Source: an uncultured Alphaproteobacteria bacterium (GTDB lineage Bacteria; Pseudomonadota; Alphaproteobacteria; MPNO01; UBA2964). From it: a stretch of DNA of 64,000 nt. Position 1 is the first letter of the stretch; every line of letters begins with the position of its first letter. The stretch is taken from contig CALSLP010000001.1 of NCBI GenBank assembly GCA_943787225.1, positions 372,001 through 436,000 of the forward strand. Reading direction: 5' to 3'. The position numbers and the translations under genes are program-made. Below, one piece after another: positions 1 through 9,402 of this stretch. The notes beneath the pieces are model-generated. The model had not been told where the DNA came from and made no database searches. It was given only the letters and a program-made list of their open reading frames with translations.

Positions 1-156
1 CGGTCTCCCGGTTTGGTCAATCGAGCTTTGCATGAAGAATTCGGACATGCTTACGAGGCGGTTCCCGGAACCACCCATATGGTCCAGATTGAACAGCCCG
101 AGGCCTGTGCCAATATTGTTACCAACTTTCTCTCGGAAGTAGGGTTTAGACCGTAG
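1..156 (+). CDS. alpha/beta hydrolase, C-terminal fragment (cut by window edge)
   Basis: The first 52 codons are open and end at TAG 154-156. The fragment reads like the end of an alpha/beta hydrolase. A GTTHMVQIEQP segment places a histidine where the catalytic His of these enzymes sits, just before the last helix. The rest of the protein, including the nucleophile, lies outside the window, so substrate and full length cannot be judged. It runs in the same direction as the sulfatase that starts 25 bases later and may be in the same operon. Confidence 0.6.
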   Translation, partial: RSPGLVNRALHEEFGHAYEAVPGTTHMVQIEQPEACANIVTNFLSEVGFRP

Positions 157-181
157 ATCAAAGACAACCACGTGGAGAAGG

Positions 182-1792
182 ATGATGGCTAAGCAGCCCA
201 ATTTTCTGATGTTCATCAATGATCAGCACAGGGCAGATCATCTTGGTTGTTACGGCAACAAAATTGTCCAGACGCCAAACATTGATGGCATCGCAGCAAA
301 TGGCACCAGGTTCGATAAATTTTACGTCTCCACACCCATTTGTATGCCCAACCGCGCGACTCTGATGACGGGCCGCATGCCATCGCTTCATGGTGTTCGA
401 CAGAACGGAATTCCGCTACCGCTGACTCAAACAACTTTTACACAGCTGCTCCGGGCCGCGGGGTATTACACGGCGCTTTTCGGCAAGAGCCATCTGCAAT
501 GCATTTCACCGAACCCGGTCGAGGTCGGCCTGCCAGTTCCTGATCCCAGCAAAGTCCAGCCGCCAGCTGACCTCGCCGAGGCGCAGCGTAATATGTGGTT
601 GGATGGCGACTATGAGCAAGAACTGCCACCTACATGGAAAGAAAACCCAAACTTCGAACCACAGCTACCGTTCTACGGCTTTGATGAAGTTTCCCTCGCG
701 ATTGGACATAGCGATCGGGTAACCGGGCACTACTCACGATGGCTCGCCGAGCGGCACCCAGACCCTGACTCGCTGCGCGGGCCCAAGAACGCCTTACCGT
801 CAAACCGCGAGATCAAGGCGCCGCAGGCATGGCGTACCGCTATCCCGGAAGAATTATATCCAACCACTTTTATCGCTGAAAAAACCATCGACTTTATCAA
901 ACAGCAGGGAAAGTCCGGCGGCGACAAACCGTTCTTCGCGCAATGTTCCTTTCCTGACCCGCATCATCCTTTCACGCCACCGGGCAAGTATTTCGATATG
1001 TACGACCCGGCCGACGTCCCGACCCCAGACGCCTTCTTTCACCCACAAGAAAAACTGCCGCCAAACGTCGCCGCCCTGCATGCCGAGCGCGACCAAGGCA
1101 ACGCAAACAAAAGCGGACAGCGCGGATTTGGCTGCAGCGAGGAAGAAGCCCGGGAAGCCATTGCTCTCAATTACGGATCGATCACCATGATCGACGATGC
1201 AATAGGCAGCGTGCTCGTAGCCCTGGAGGAAAGCGGTCAGGCCGACAACACCATCATTATCTTTACGACCGACCACGGCGACTTCATGGGCGATCACCAA
1301 TTGCTGCTAAAAGCCGCAATTCATTATCAGGGATTAATCCGGGTACCGTGTATCTGGTCGGACCCGGCCTCGAACACCAAAGGGAATACCTCAAACGCCT
1401 TTACGGGCACAATCGACCTTGCGAGTTCGTTCCTTGATCGCGCCGGTGTCGAAGGCTTCAATGGCATGCAAGGGTTAAGCCTCGGCAAGATCGCAGAGGG
1501 CGCGCCCGGTCATGACTCTATGATTATTGAAGAAAGTCAGCGTCGTGGATATATGGGTTTCGAACCCAACTTCGGCGCCAGAACGATTGTCGCCGACCAA
1601 TGGCGATTAACGCTCTACTCCGATACCAATTGGGGTGAGCTTTATAACCTTGAGAACGATCCCAACGAGTTCGACAATCTATGGGACGATCCCGGCCATA
1701 GTCGCGTCCGCACGGATATGCTGGAGCGGCTCGCCCGACGTATGATGGATCTCTCAGATTCAAGTCCACTATCGACCGGACATGGGCCCTAA
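182..1792 (+). CDS. sulfatase (type I, formylglycine-dependent), cytoplasmic
   Basis: This 536-residue protein of the alkaline phosphatase/sulfatase superfamily should hydrolyse an organic sulfate ester. The N-terminal metal motif NDQHRAD is at residues 13-19. The sulfatase signature CMPNR is at 54-58, where Cys54 would be oxidised to formylglycine. A TTDHGDFMGDH block carries the other metal ligands. The length suits choline-sulfatase-like and related enzymes. There is no signal peptide, so it should act in the cytosol on an imported substrate. Start choice: two ATGs in tandem (182, 185) follow GGAG at about 173. The paralogue at 9403-11007 shares the whole architecture. The exact substrate is unknown. 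Confidence 0.9.
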   Translation: MMAKQPNFLMFINDQHRADHLGCYGNKIVQTPNIDGIAANGTRFDKFYVSTPICMPNRATLMTGRMPSLHGVRQNGIPLPLTQTTFTQLLRAAGYYTALFGKSHLQCISPNPVEVGLPVPDPSKVQPPADLAEAQRNMWLDGDYEQELPPTWKENPNFEPQLPFYGFDEVSLAIGHSDRVTGHYSRWLAERHPDPDSLRGPKNALPSNREIKAPQAWRTAIPEELYPTTFIAEKTIDFIKQQGKSGGDKPFFAQCSFPDPHHPFTPPGKYFDMYDPADVPTPDAFFHPQEKLPPNVAALHAERDQGNANKSGQRGFGCSEEEAREAIALNYGSITMIDDAIGSVLVALEESGQADNTIIIFTTDHGDFMGDHQLLLKAAIHYQGLIRVPCIWSDPASNTKGNTSNAFTGTIDLASSFLDRAGVEGFNGMQGLSLGKIAEGAPGHDSMIIEESQRRGYMGFEPNFGARTIVADQWRLTLYSDTNWGELYNLENDPNEFDNLWDDPGHSRVRTDMLERLARRMMDLSDSSPLSTGHGP

Positions 1793-1804
1793 ACAGACGC
1801 CATC

Positions 1805-3150
1805 TCAGTCTATGGCGACCTTTTTGATCCACACCCGCCACAGCACGACATAAACAATAAGGACCTCAGCCAGGACAGGAATAATTGTGAGCGCCCCACT
1901 GGAATTCCAATGCGGGACAAAAAGAGCTGTAACAAACTCGATCCCCATTGCCGACAGAGTCACCGGGATAACCGTATAAGACAACAAGATATAGACAAAG
2001 GCTGTCATGTCATTACGCGGTGAGTGGCGCATTATGTTTCCAAGATAGACGATACCGACATCGCGTAACACGAATAAAAATGTTGCCACGGCGGCGAAGT
2101 GAAAATTCACTTCCCATTGCAGCCAGGCAACCCGGGTTTCTGAGAGCCGCAGCAATACGACCGTCGATACCAGCAATAGAACGATCATCCAGATCGTCCG
2201 CGGCATGGCATTAATAAGAGAACCCCAATCAGCCAGCTTCACATACCGTCGCAACCGGCGAAACAGGACGGGCCCCTTGGGTTCAACAAGATGATGTAAG
2301 TCAATATCACCAGTATGACATAACCAGTAGCCGCCTTTAGGGAAATCGCTGGCATGGCGGGGGCAATGTCGGGGTGAAGAAACCGAACCCCAGTTGACAC
2401 GCCAACTGAAAATACGACGAACAGGAGCCATACCCAGGGTCCGTTCACCATCTGCAGTTCAGCCCGCATCAACCGCCAAATGCCAACCAGTGCCCAGACG
2501 GCATAAACCAACAGCGTGACGACCATAAAGTCGATCAGGGGAAAGACCGTGTCGTACCAGACCAGAACCTTATAGGTCTCATCATCGGCGATGCCGAACA
2601 GCAGGATATAGAGGCCGGGAACCGCCGCCATCAAACCGACTATCTGATAAAAGGTTATTTGCAATCGACCAAAATCACGGCGTTTCTGGATCGCTAGCAT
2701 ACTCACCAGCAGCCCGGTCGCATGGGCGATAACGCCACACACAATATAAATCAGGACCAGCTTAAAAATACGATTATCGGGGATGATCTCGATATAAGAC
2801 ATCCAGTACAGCCCGAGGCATATCAAGCCGCCATACCAGGCATAGATCGTCGATCCAAAGAGTTTCGCCCAGGCCATCGACCACGGGCCGACAGACGACA
2901 TCCGTTGCGTATCCCAGGTCTTGCCATTGATCTCCTGAACAACGGATTCCGACGCCACCCGCGTACCGCGGAAATAGACAATGACGAAATAAATCAGGAT
3001 GGCCCATTTCGCCGTCCACCCATCCAGCGTGCTGTCATGGATCAGGTAAATCAGCAGAAACAGAATCCCCACAACGGCAGGCATCATGATGAGCCGGTGC
3101 AGACTAAACTCCTGCCACAGGTTCCGGATGAACTCGGGGTTTCCTCTCAT
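1805..3150 (-). pseudogene. ABC-2 type transporter permease, frameshifted
   Basis: This multi-pass membrane protein would pair with the ATPase encoded just upstream; its start codon overlaps the ATPase stop as ATGA (3147-3150). The first 290 or so residues are read in one frame from 3150 and hold several hydrophobic segments. That frame degenerates after LLNP, while a second frame carries on with KGPVLFRRL and three to four more membrane segments to the stop at 1805. The two frames join at about 2272-2284, in a run of Cs and Gs, and one missing base explains the break. The intact protein would have about 448 residues. It may be a real pseudogene or a homopolymer sequencing error. Transport substrate unknown. 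Confidence 0.75.
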
Positions 3151-4085
3151 TGGCCCGCATCCTTCGGCGTCGAATCGTATTCGTGAATCTGCGCGATATA
3201 GGCATCCTGCAGCGCGACACGATCTTCACTCAGCCCTGCGATGGCGACACCATCCTCAATCAAATTCTTGAGCAATCCATGGCGCGCTGACAAATCGCCT
3301 TCAAACAGGAAGCTGGCAACATTTCCATCAACCACCACCTGAGAAACACCTGCCTGAGCCTCTAACAATGTATTAAGGTCCGCCGTCGGTTGCGCCATAT
3401 CGAGACGCAAACGTCGGGCTCGTGATGCCGCCCCCTTCAAAGCTCTAGAGTCAATAATTCGACCGTCGCGCATGATCAGCATGTCTGTGCAATAGCCCTC
3501 GAGTTCCGCCAAAATATGAGACGATACGAGGAGCGTCATGCCACCACCCCGCAAATTTACCAGCAACTGCGACAAAGAATGCCGGGCTTCAGGATCTAAA
3601 CCCGATGCAGGTTCATCGAGGACCAGAAATTCGGGTTCATGGACAATAGCCTGGGCGATCGCAAGCCGCTGCCGCAGACCGCGCGACAGCGCACCGGATT
3701 TTTCATGCAACCGATCCGTAAGCCCAAGCCGTTCGGCAGCGGCTTCAACAACACTCTGTATTTTTATAGAAACAACACCATAAGCCCGGGCCGTATAGGA
3801 CAAACATTGGCGAACAGACAGCTGATCATAGACACCAAACACATCTGAGAGATACGCCATCCGCCGGTGGCATTCGCGGGGATGTTCGTGAACATCATCC
3901 CCATCGAAAAACACCTGCCCTGAGTAAGGAGCATGCAAGCCGACGATACAGCGTATCAAGGTGGTTTTGCCGGCACCGTTCGGACCAACCAAGGCAGTTA
4001 TGCTGCCCTTCTCGATCACACAGTCGATGTCATGCAGCACCCGTTTGGTAGGATATTCGAATATTAGATTTTTGACGTCGATCAT
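3147..4085 (-). CDS. ABC transporter ATP-binding protein
   Basis: This 312-residue ATPase subunit belongs to an ABC-2 type transporter, the family of drug and small-molecule exporters. The Walker A motif GPNGAGKTT is at residues 34-42. An LSRGLRQRL signature follows, then Walker B FLVLDEPASGLDP and an H-loop SSHI. The last 90 or so residues form the usual accessory domain of exporter ATPases. It is translationally coupled to the permease by an ATGA overlap at 3147-3150. SD AGGAAG (complement of 4094-4099) lies 8 bases before the ATG and can pair within a small hairpin. The permease partner is frameshifted, so the transporter may be inactive. Confidence 0.92.
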   Translation of the reverse strand: MIDVKNLIFEYPTKRVLHDIDCVIEKGSITALVGPNGAGKTTLIRCIVGLHAPYSGQVFFDGDDVHEHPRECHRRMAYLSDVFGVYDQLSVRQCLSYTARAYGVVSIKIQSVVEAAAERLGLTDRLHEKSGALSRGLRQRLAIAQAIVHEPEFLVLDEPASGLDPEARHSLSQLLVNLRGGGMTLLVSSHILAELEGYCTDMLIMRDGRIIDSRALKGAASRARRLRLDMAQPTADLNTLLEAQAGVSQVVVDGNVASFLFEGDLSARHGLLKNLIEDGVAIAGLSEDRVALQDAYIAQIHEYDSTPKDAGQ

Positions 4086-4093
4086 TGGTACGG

Positions 4094-4111
4094 CTTCCTA
4101 CTAGGAGGAAG
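4094..4111 (-). promoter_or_regulatory. hairpin covering the ribosome binding site of the ABC ATPase
   Basis: On the minus strand CTTCCT (4111-4106) is followed by a six-base loop and AGGAAG (4099-4094). AGGAAG is the best Shine-Dalgarno of the gene starting at 4085. A six-base-pair stem could hide it and reduce translation. The stem is short, so this may be fortuitous. The rest of the 231-base gap to the next gene (4086-4316) shows no clear promoter, RNA gene or terminator. Confidence 0.3.
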
Positions 4112-4316
4112 TCCTATACGCGGGCTCATGAAAAGAAAAGGCTGCGGATTTTTGTCCACAGTCTTTTGTGATTTCCTTCCACCTCGGCTACCTGACCTGA
4201 AGACCCAGTTTCTTCAGCTTCTAGAGGTAAGATGGTTTAACCATTATCACGTCGTACCTGTACTCGGCCTCTACCCGTTGTATGCCAGTGATTTAGCTAG
4301 CTTTTTGACCGGTGTA

Positions 4317-5105
4317 TTACAATGCCCGGCTAACCCCGCCATCGACATCGATTAGCGACCCGTTCATGAAGCAGGCTTTCTCGGAACACAGATACGTCAC
4401 CATATTGGCGATATCTTGCGGGCTGCCGATACGACCCAGCGGCACGCTCGCAGCGGATGCGGCGCGCAATTCCGCCTCGGTTTTCCCGGTTATCTTCATG
4501 CGCTGCTGAACAAGCGTATCCCACCTTTCCGTAGCGGTCGCCGCCGGGTTGACGCCATTAACCAAAACATTGTCGGGGCCGCATTCCTCCGCTAGCGCCT
4601 GGGTAATATTGAGAATGGCCGCATTGATCGCGCCACCAGCGATATATTTCGCGGTTGGGAAATGCCCACCGCGACCAATGACGTTAATAATCCTGCCCCA
4701 TTTTCGTTCCCGCATTGGGCCCATCACCGCGCGGGAACAGCGGACATAACCCATCAGCTTAAGATCAAAACAGGATTGCCAAACCTCGTCGGAGAGATCA
4801 CCAATCAAACCCAGCGGCGCCGAGCCAGCGTTATTAACCAGAATATCGATCTGTCCCAGAGCGGCCTCCGCTTCCGCAACGACCCGTTCCACATCTTCCG
4901 CAATGGTGAGATCACCGGCAATAGGCGTCACCCGTCCGGTTCGATTGGAAGCGATTTCAGTTGCCGCCGCCGCCAGCCGTTCAGCGTCACGGGCGACAAT
5001 AACAATGTTCACGCCTTCATCTGCCAACGTCTCAGCACAGGCGCGCCCGATGCCCTGACTACCACCGGTGATGAGTGCATTTCGTCCCGCAATCCCTAAT
5101 TCCAT
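4317..5105 (-). CDS. SDR family oxidoreductase with atypical active site
   Basis: This 262-residue Rossmann-fold protein has the SDR cofactor motif TGGSQGIG at residues 13-20 and NNAG at 91-94, so NAD(P) binding is expected. The active site is unusual. Tyr154 is present, but the residue four later is Gly158 instead of the catalytic Lys. The catalytic Ser position, after RIINVI, is Gly144. The sequence around it (YIAGGAINAA) is internally consistent, so this looks like a divergent subfamily and not decay. It may be a non-canonical reductase or a binding protein. Start at 5105 is supported by AGGGAG about 8 bases upstream. Divergent from the cupin gene at 5242. Confidence 0.85.
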   Translation of the reverse strand: MELGIAGRNALITGGSQGIGRACAETLADEGVNIVIVARDAERLAAAATEIASNRTGRVTPIAGDLTIAEDVERVVAEAEAALGQIDILVNNAGSAPLGLIGDLSDEVWQSCFDLKLMGYVRCSRAVMGPMRERKWGRIINVIGRGGHFPTAKYIAGGAINAAILNITQALAEECGPDNVLVNGVNPAATATERWDTLVQQRMKITGKTEAELRAASAASVPLGRIGSPQDIANMVTYLCSEKACFMNGSLIDVDGGVSRAL

Positions 5106-5241
5106 ACTCGTATCTCCCTAAAATCTGCGCCCCCTGTTTAAACGCCCCGACACCGGGATGCAAAGGAGCAGGCCACATTGTCGGATCAAACACGGCGTGA
5201 TAGTTTTTTGTACGTTTTGAACCATGCAATGGAGGTATCCG

Positions 5242-5832
5242 ATGGCTGAGAAAATGCTCCCGGCGTTTGAAAAATTCGTCAGTGATTTACGCGGCATCTG
5301 GGCTGAGTTTCCGGATGACGAAACCCGCATGAAGCGCGCGCATGCATTGATGGAAAGTGATCTCCTGCCAGACCCCGCTCTACAGGAACATTGTAAAGAC
5401 TGGCCGTCAACTGAAGGCCGCAAGAACCTCCTTTTCTATGTTGATCCCGATTACGGGTTTGTCATTAACGGTGTTGTCCGCGTTCCCGGCCGAACGGGTA
5501 GTGTGCATGATCATGCCGATGGTTGGGTCCTATATGGACTGCTGGATGGCACGGAGTCGCTTGAGCGCTTTAAGGCTGTCGAGAGCCGCAAGGAAGATGG
5601 TTATGTAAAGGTCGAGATGGTCAGTAACACGCAAGGTCAGGCCGGCAAAGCCGATCTTGTGCCGCCTTATGACATTCATGCTGAACAGGGCAGCGATGTC
5701 CGGTCAGTCGCCGTCATTCTGCGTAGCCGCGTTCTGGTCGGTGAGGTCCTGCAGGGCCGCTATAACCGCGAAACCGGTGAATATTATGAAGGCTCTGGTC
5801 CAGATCAGATCCCTTACGCTCTTTCCGCCTGA
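5242..5832 (+). CDS. cupin-fold protein, possible metal-dependent dioxygenase
   Basis: This is a 196-residue protein with one likely double-stranded beta-helix. A GSVHDHADGW segment gives His89 and His91 as probable metal ligands, as in cysteine-dioxygenase-like and related cupins. Start choice: the ATG at 5242 has GGAGG seven bases upstream (5231-5235). An ATG at 5224 precedes that SD and is rejected. It lies 22 bases before an ornithine-cyclodeaminase-like gene and is probably co-transcribed with it, which suggests amino-acid or imine metabolism. Substrate not assignable. Confidence 0.7.
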   Translation: MAEKMLPAFEKFVSDLRGIWAEFPDDETRMKRAHALMESDLLPDPALQEHCKDWPSTEGRKNLLFYVDPDYGFVINGVVRVPGRTGSVHDHADGWVLYGLLDGTESLERFKAVESRKEDGYVKVEMVSNTQGQAGKADLVPPYDIHAEQGSDVRSVAVILRSRVLVGEVLQGRYNRETGEYYEGSGPDQIPYALSA

Positions 5833-5854
5833 TCAATAAGGAATATCAAATAAC

Positions 5855-6847
5855 ATGGCCGACTCCCCTATCTGGATCACTGAAGCTGATGTCACCTCAA
5901 TGGTCAGCCTGCCTGATGCTATTGGCGCCCTCGAACGCGTCCTGCCGCTGGAATCGCAAGGCAAAGCACAGAACATGACCAAAGGTCACCTGATGGTGGC
6001 CGATAATGACGCCATGCATGTGCTGGGATCATCAGTCGCCGGAGAAGGCATCTGTGGCTTCAAGAACTGGATCAATGTCCGCGGCAAGTCAGAAACGATT
6101 ATCGAGTTATTCTCGATGGAAGATGGCGCCAATCTCGCCGTTATTGAAGCCACGGCTCTCGGCCAAATGCGCACCGCCGCCATGACCGGTGTCGGCACAA
6201 GGCGGCTTGCCCCGGCTGGTGCAGACGAAATGGGTATTATCGGCTCCGGGAAGCAGGCGCTGCCCCAGGTTGCCGCTTGCCACGCGGTCCGCCCGCTCAA
6301 GAGATTGCGGGTCTTTAGCCGCAACCCGGAGAACCGGAACAAATTTGCCGACGCCGTGCGCGCTGAATTCGACTTTGACGTCATCTCCTGCGAGACCCTC
6401 GAAGAGGCAACAAAGGACATGCCGATTGTCACGATCGTTACGAACTCAACAGTGCCCTTTCTTACGGCGGACATGATGGCGAAGGGTTCTCACCTCAACG
6501 CTATGGGTGCAATTGTTGCCGCCAGAACAGAATTTACCGACGATATTTTCGACCGGGCGGACATGATCGCCGTCGATAATCTCGGCACCATCAAACATAT
6601 GTCAGCCGAATTCGTCGCCCATTTCAATGGCGACGATGATCCCGGTTGGAACAATGTCCGGACAATTTCGGAACTCATCAGAGACGATCTGACGCGTCCC
6701 GAAGGCGCTGACATCACCCTCTTCAAAGCGATGGGGATGGGCTTGTCCGATTTATCGCTGGCGATTGATATTTACCGCCGCGCCCGCACCGAAGGTCGCG
6801 GCCATAAGTTGCCGGAGCGGGTTAAAACCCCGCCCCGCCTGCAATAG
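5855..6847 (+). CDS. ornithine cyclodeaminase / mu-crystallin family protein
   Basis: This 330-residue NAD(P)-dependent protein belongs to the family of ornithine cyclodeaminases, ketimine reductases and alanine dehydrogenases. Visible features are an EATALGQMRTAAMTG segment (the substrate-side Arg-Thr region), the nucleotide-binding GIIGSGKQA, and a conserved NAMGAIVAAR patch where family members keep their active-site residues. The length is normal for the family. It follows the cupin gene by 22 bases. Family members act on ornithine, proline-like imines, alanine or opines, and the sequence alone does not say which applies here. Confidence 0.88.
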   Translation: MADSPIWITEADVTSMVSLPDAIGALERVLPLESQGKAQNMTKGHLMVADNDAMHVLGSSVAGEGICGFKNWINVRGKSETIIELFSMEDGANLAVIEATALGQMRTAAMTGVGTRRLAPAGADEMGIIGSGKQALPQVAACHAVRPLKRLRVFSRNPENRNKFADAVRAEFDFDVISCETLEEATKDMPIVTIVTNSTVPFLTADMMAKGSHLNAMGAIVAARTEFTDDIFDRADMIAVDNLGTIKHMSAEFVAHFNGDDDPGWNNVRTISELIRDDLTRPEGADITLFKAMGMGLSDLSLAIDIYRRARTEGRGHKLPERVKTPPRLQ

Positions 6848-6872
6848 AGTGTTTGGAAATCCCGCTTAAGGG

Positions 6873-7448
6873 TTACTCGACTTCAACCTTCTGAATCACA
6901 ACGTCTTCGAGCGGCACGTCGCCCATGCCATTGCTTTGTCCGGTCGTCGACCCTTCAATCTGACGGACGATATCCAGACCCGACGTCACTTTACCAAAGA
7001 CGGCATAGCCCCAGCCACGAGGGCTTTTGTCAGTATGGTTGAGCGAGTGGTTATCAGCTGTATTAATAAAGAACTGCGCCGTAGCTGAATGCGGATCATT
7101 GGTGCGTGCCATCGCCAGAGCTCCGACGACGTTCTGCAAACCATTATCGGCTTCGTTCGCAATCGGCTCTTTCGTATCTTTTTTCTTCAAGCCGGGCTCA
7201 AAGCCACCGCCCTGAATCATGAAACCTTCAATCACCCGATGAAAAATCGTTCCGTCATAAAAACCCGACTTGGCATAGTTCAGGAAGTTCTCAACCGTTG
7301 CCGGCGCTTCCTTAGCCGCGAGTTCAATTTCGATAACACCTAAATTCGTTGTAATTTTCACGCGCTTGCTCCCCTCAGCCGCATATGCCCCAATTGTGAA
7401 TAAAACCACACTACAGGCAACCATCGCGGATATAAATCGTTTCAACAT
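6873..7448 (-). CDS. secreted cyclophilin-type peptidyl-prolyl cis-trans isomerase
   Basis: This 191-residue protein has an N-terminal signal peptide (MLKRF, then a hydrophobic stretch ending GAYAAEG) followed by a cyclophilin domain. The active-site arginine lies in FHRVIEGFMIQGG, and the AQFFINTADN block is also typical. It should catalyse proline isomerisation during folding of periplasmic proteins. Start choice: the ATG at 7448 begins the signal peptide and has GGAAAG upstream. A TTG at 7463 would add five residues but overlaps that SD. It is convergent with the cyclodeaminase-like gene and 46 bases downstream of the ankyrin gene. Confidence 0.93.
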   Translation of the reverse strand: MLKRFISAMVACSVVLFTIGAYAAEGSKRVKITTNLGVIEIELAAKEAPATVENFLNYAKSGFYDGTIFHRVIEGFMIQGGGFEPGLKKKDTKEPIANEADNGLQNVVGALAMARTNDPHSATAQFFINTADNHSLNHTDKSPRGWGYAVFGKVTSGLDIVRQIEGSTTGQSNGMGDVPLEDVVIQKVEVE

Positions 7449-7494
7449 AAATACTCTTTCCAAAACTCAATCAATGAGATTTTCTTCACGCTAC

Positions 7495-8229
7495 TTACGG
7501 ACGCGCACCCGCTTTTTCAAGGATTTTAACCATTTTTGTATAACCACGCCGCTTCGCAAGCGTAAGGGGCGTCACACCCCCGCCGTCAGAAATATTCACG
7601 TCTGCACCCGCATCCACCAGGGCTTTAAGACAAGCGATGTGATTCTTGCCACCATCCCCAAGCACGATGGATTCGATCAAGGCCGTCCAACGAAGATTAT
7701 TCACATGGTCCAGCGGTGCTTTGGCATCAATCAGCGTTTGTACAACCTCAACATGCCCGAGATGCGCAGCGGCGATCAAAGCCGTCCCGTCATAAGGACT
7801 GGTGATAAGACCCGTATTACCCCCTGAGGCGATAGCCAGTTTAAGCATCGGAACATCATTGGCAACGGCGGCAATTGTGATCAGATCATAGGCTTGGGAA
7901 TCACGCGCATTGACGTCGGCACCCGCCGCAACCAGCGCCGTCGCGATGGCAACATCACGCTTATAGCCCGCCACCATCAAGGGTGTCCTGCCATGCGGGT
8001 CTCGAGCATTTACCGCTTTGCGTTTTTGTTGCACCAGCCGCAATACGGCCGAGATATCACCTCTCGCCACGGCCGCATGCACGCCACGATACTGAGATAT
8101 CTCCTGCGCGCTCGGTGCCGTTTGTGCAACTGAGAGTCCCGGACCAAGCAACACACCAGCACAAGCCGCCGCGGCCAGCCAATTACGAGACACATACTCT
8201 GATCTACAGGCCATAAAGCGCACGAGCAT
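7495..8229 (-). CDS. secreted ankyrin-repeat protein
   Basis: A 244-residue protein with an N-terminal export signal (LAAAACAGVLLGPGLSVAQ) and about five ankyrin repeats, for example GRTPLMVAGYKRDVAIATALVAAGADVNAR and the final GVTPLTLAKRRGYTKMVKILEKAG. Such proteins bind partner proteins in the periplasm. It overlaps the 3' end of the upstream amidohydrolase by up to 26 bases. An ATG at 8214 is an alternative start with shorter overlap; neither has an ideal SD, so the start is uncertain. The specific partner is unknown. Confidence 0.85.
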   Translation of the reverse strand: MLVRFMACRSEYVSRNWLAAAACAGVLLGPGLSVAQTAPSAQEISQYRGVHAAVARGDISAVLRLVQQKRKAVNARDPHGRTPLMVAGYKRDVAIATALVAAGADVNARDSQAYDLITIAAVANDVPMLKLAIASGGNTGLITSPYDGTALIAAAHLGHVEVVQTLIDAKAPLDHVNNLRWTALIESIVLGDGGKNHIACLKALVDAGADVNISDGGGVTPLTLAKRRGYTKMVKILEKAGARP

Positions 8230-9253
8230 TATCCTCTAGAATCTTTGTGGCGACCTCAGGAGACACTTTCCCATCAGAGCTCAATTTACGGAGCGCCTCG
8301 ATCTCGGTCGAGGTATCGGCATGCCCGTAATCGGTTCCAACCACTAGCTGTGTTTCACCGGAATATTTCAGGACGTAATCGATATCATCGGTAACCTGGC
8401 ACGCGACCCAGATATTATTGTCAGCCATAATTGATTCCGACATGTCTACACCGCGTCGCGCCATTCGAAGACCGAGATCATTGAGGGCATACGGAATCCA
8501 CTGAGCACTCACTTCCACAAAAGCCCAGCGCAGCTTGGGAAACATTGCCGGAATACCCTTGAATAACAGCTGATGGAATGTCGCCACCAATGGCAGCTTG
8601 GCTTTGGCGAAACCACTATCCTCGCGATACATGCCCTCTAAAAGAAAGCTGTTATTCCCGGCATGGAAACAAATTGGCAGATCAAGCTCTTCTGCCATTT
8701 CGTAGAGCTTAAAAAACTTTTCGGAGAACAGCGGCGTGTCATGCTCGATGCCATGCATGTAGACGCCGCAGGCACCGTTGACCTTGCCGAACTCCAGTTC
8801 CTCACGGCATTTATCCATGTTCAGAAGATGCGGCATAACCACCCAACGCAAACGATCCGGCGCCTGTTTCCAGATGCTCACCAGCCAACGATTATAGGAT
8901 CGGATTAACGCATATTCGACCTGTGGTGTTTGGGTCCAAGGTCGCAGAAACACAGTGGGGTACAGCACCTGAACATCAATACCCAGCTCATCCATATGTT
9001 TGAGCCGCCCGTTGATGTCTTCCATCTCGCGGGCTTCCTTGGCGGTATCCGCTCCAACATTGCCTTCCTTGGGCAGCATCCGGTTATCCAGGAACCAGAA
9101 CTCTCGCTGCGCCACGCCAACGTTGCTCAGAACTGTGTGATCAGATTTTTTGGATTGAACGACCAGAGGTCGGTATTTTTCAAACTCGGGGTCCAAATAA
9201 TCAAAAGTGGCTTCGCACTCCACCACATGTGCATCAGAGTCGATCGATCCCAT
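8204..9253 (-). CDS. metal-dependent amidohydrolase (amidohydrolase_2 / ACMSD-like family)
   Basis: A 349-residue TIM-barrel protein of the family that holds aminocarboxymuconate semialdehyde decarboxylase, gamma-resorcylate decarboxylase and related enzymes. It starts with IDSDAHVVE, keeping one His of the usual HxH pair. A FHAGNN segment and a late GTDYGHAD provide further metal ligands. Members perform non-oxidative decarboxylations or hydrolyses of aromatic acids and lactones. GGGAG lies 8 bases before the ATG. It is transcribed away from the sulfatase at 9403, and the 149 bases between them must hold both promoters, though I could not define them. Confidence 0.88.
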   Translation of the reverse strand: MGSIDSDAHVVECEATFDYLDPEFEKYRPLVVQSKKSDHTVLSNVGVAQREFWFLDNRMLPKEGNVGADTAKEAREMEDINGRLKHMDELGIDVQVLYPTVFLRPWTQTPQVEYALIRSYNRWLVSIWKQAPDRLRWVVMPHLLNMDKCREELEFGKVNGACGVYMHGIEHDTPLFSEKFFKLYEMAEELDLPICFHAGNNSFLLEGMYREDSGFAKAKLPLVATFHQLLFKGIPAMFPKLRWAFVEVSAQWIPYALNDLGLRMARRGVDMSESIMADNNIWVACQVTDDIDYVLKYSGETQLVVGTDYGHADTSTEIEALRKLSSDGKVSPEVATKILEDNARALYGL

Positions 9254-9402
9254 TTCATTTCTCCCTATTCAAACATTTTGCTTTGTTGATCCCAGAATAC
9301 AGGAAAATTCCGCCAGATAAATAGCCCCGCCGCGTTTGGCGAGCCGTCGATGATGCGTTATGAAGGATCAAGAGTTTCAGGGATAAGGGGATAGCAGCAA
9401 CC

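Noticed and set aside
4197..4217. CTGAAG/CTTCAG inverted repeat as a terminator
   Set aside because: Six-base stem, nine-base loop, no T-run; likely chance.
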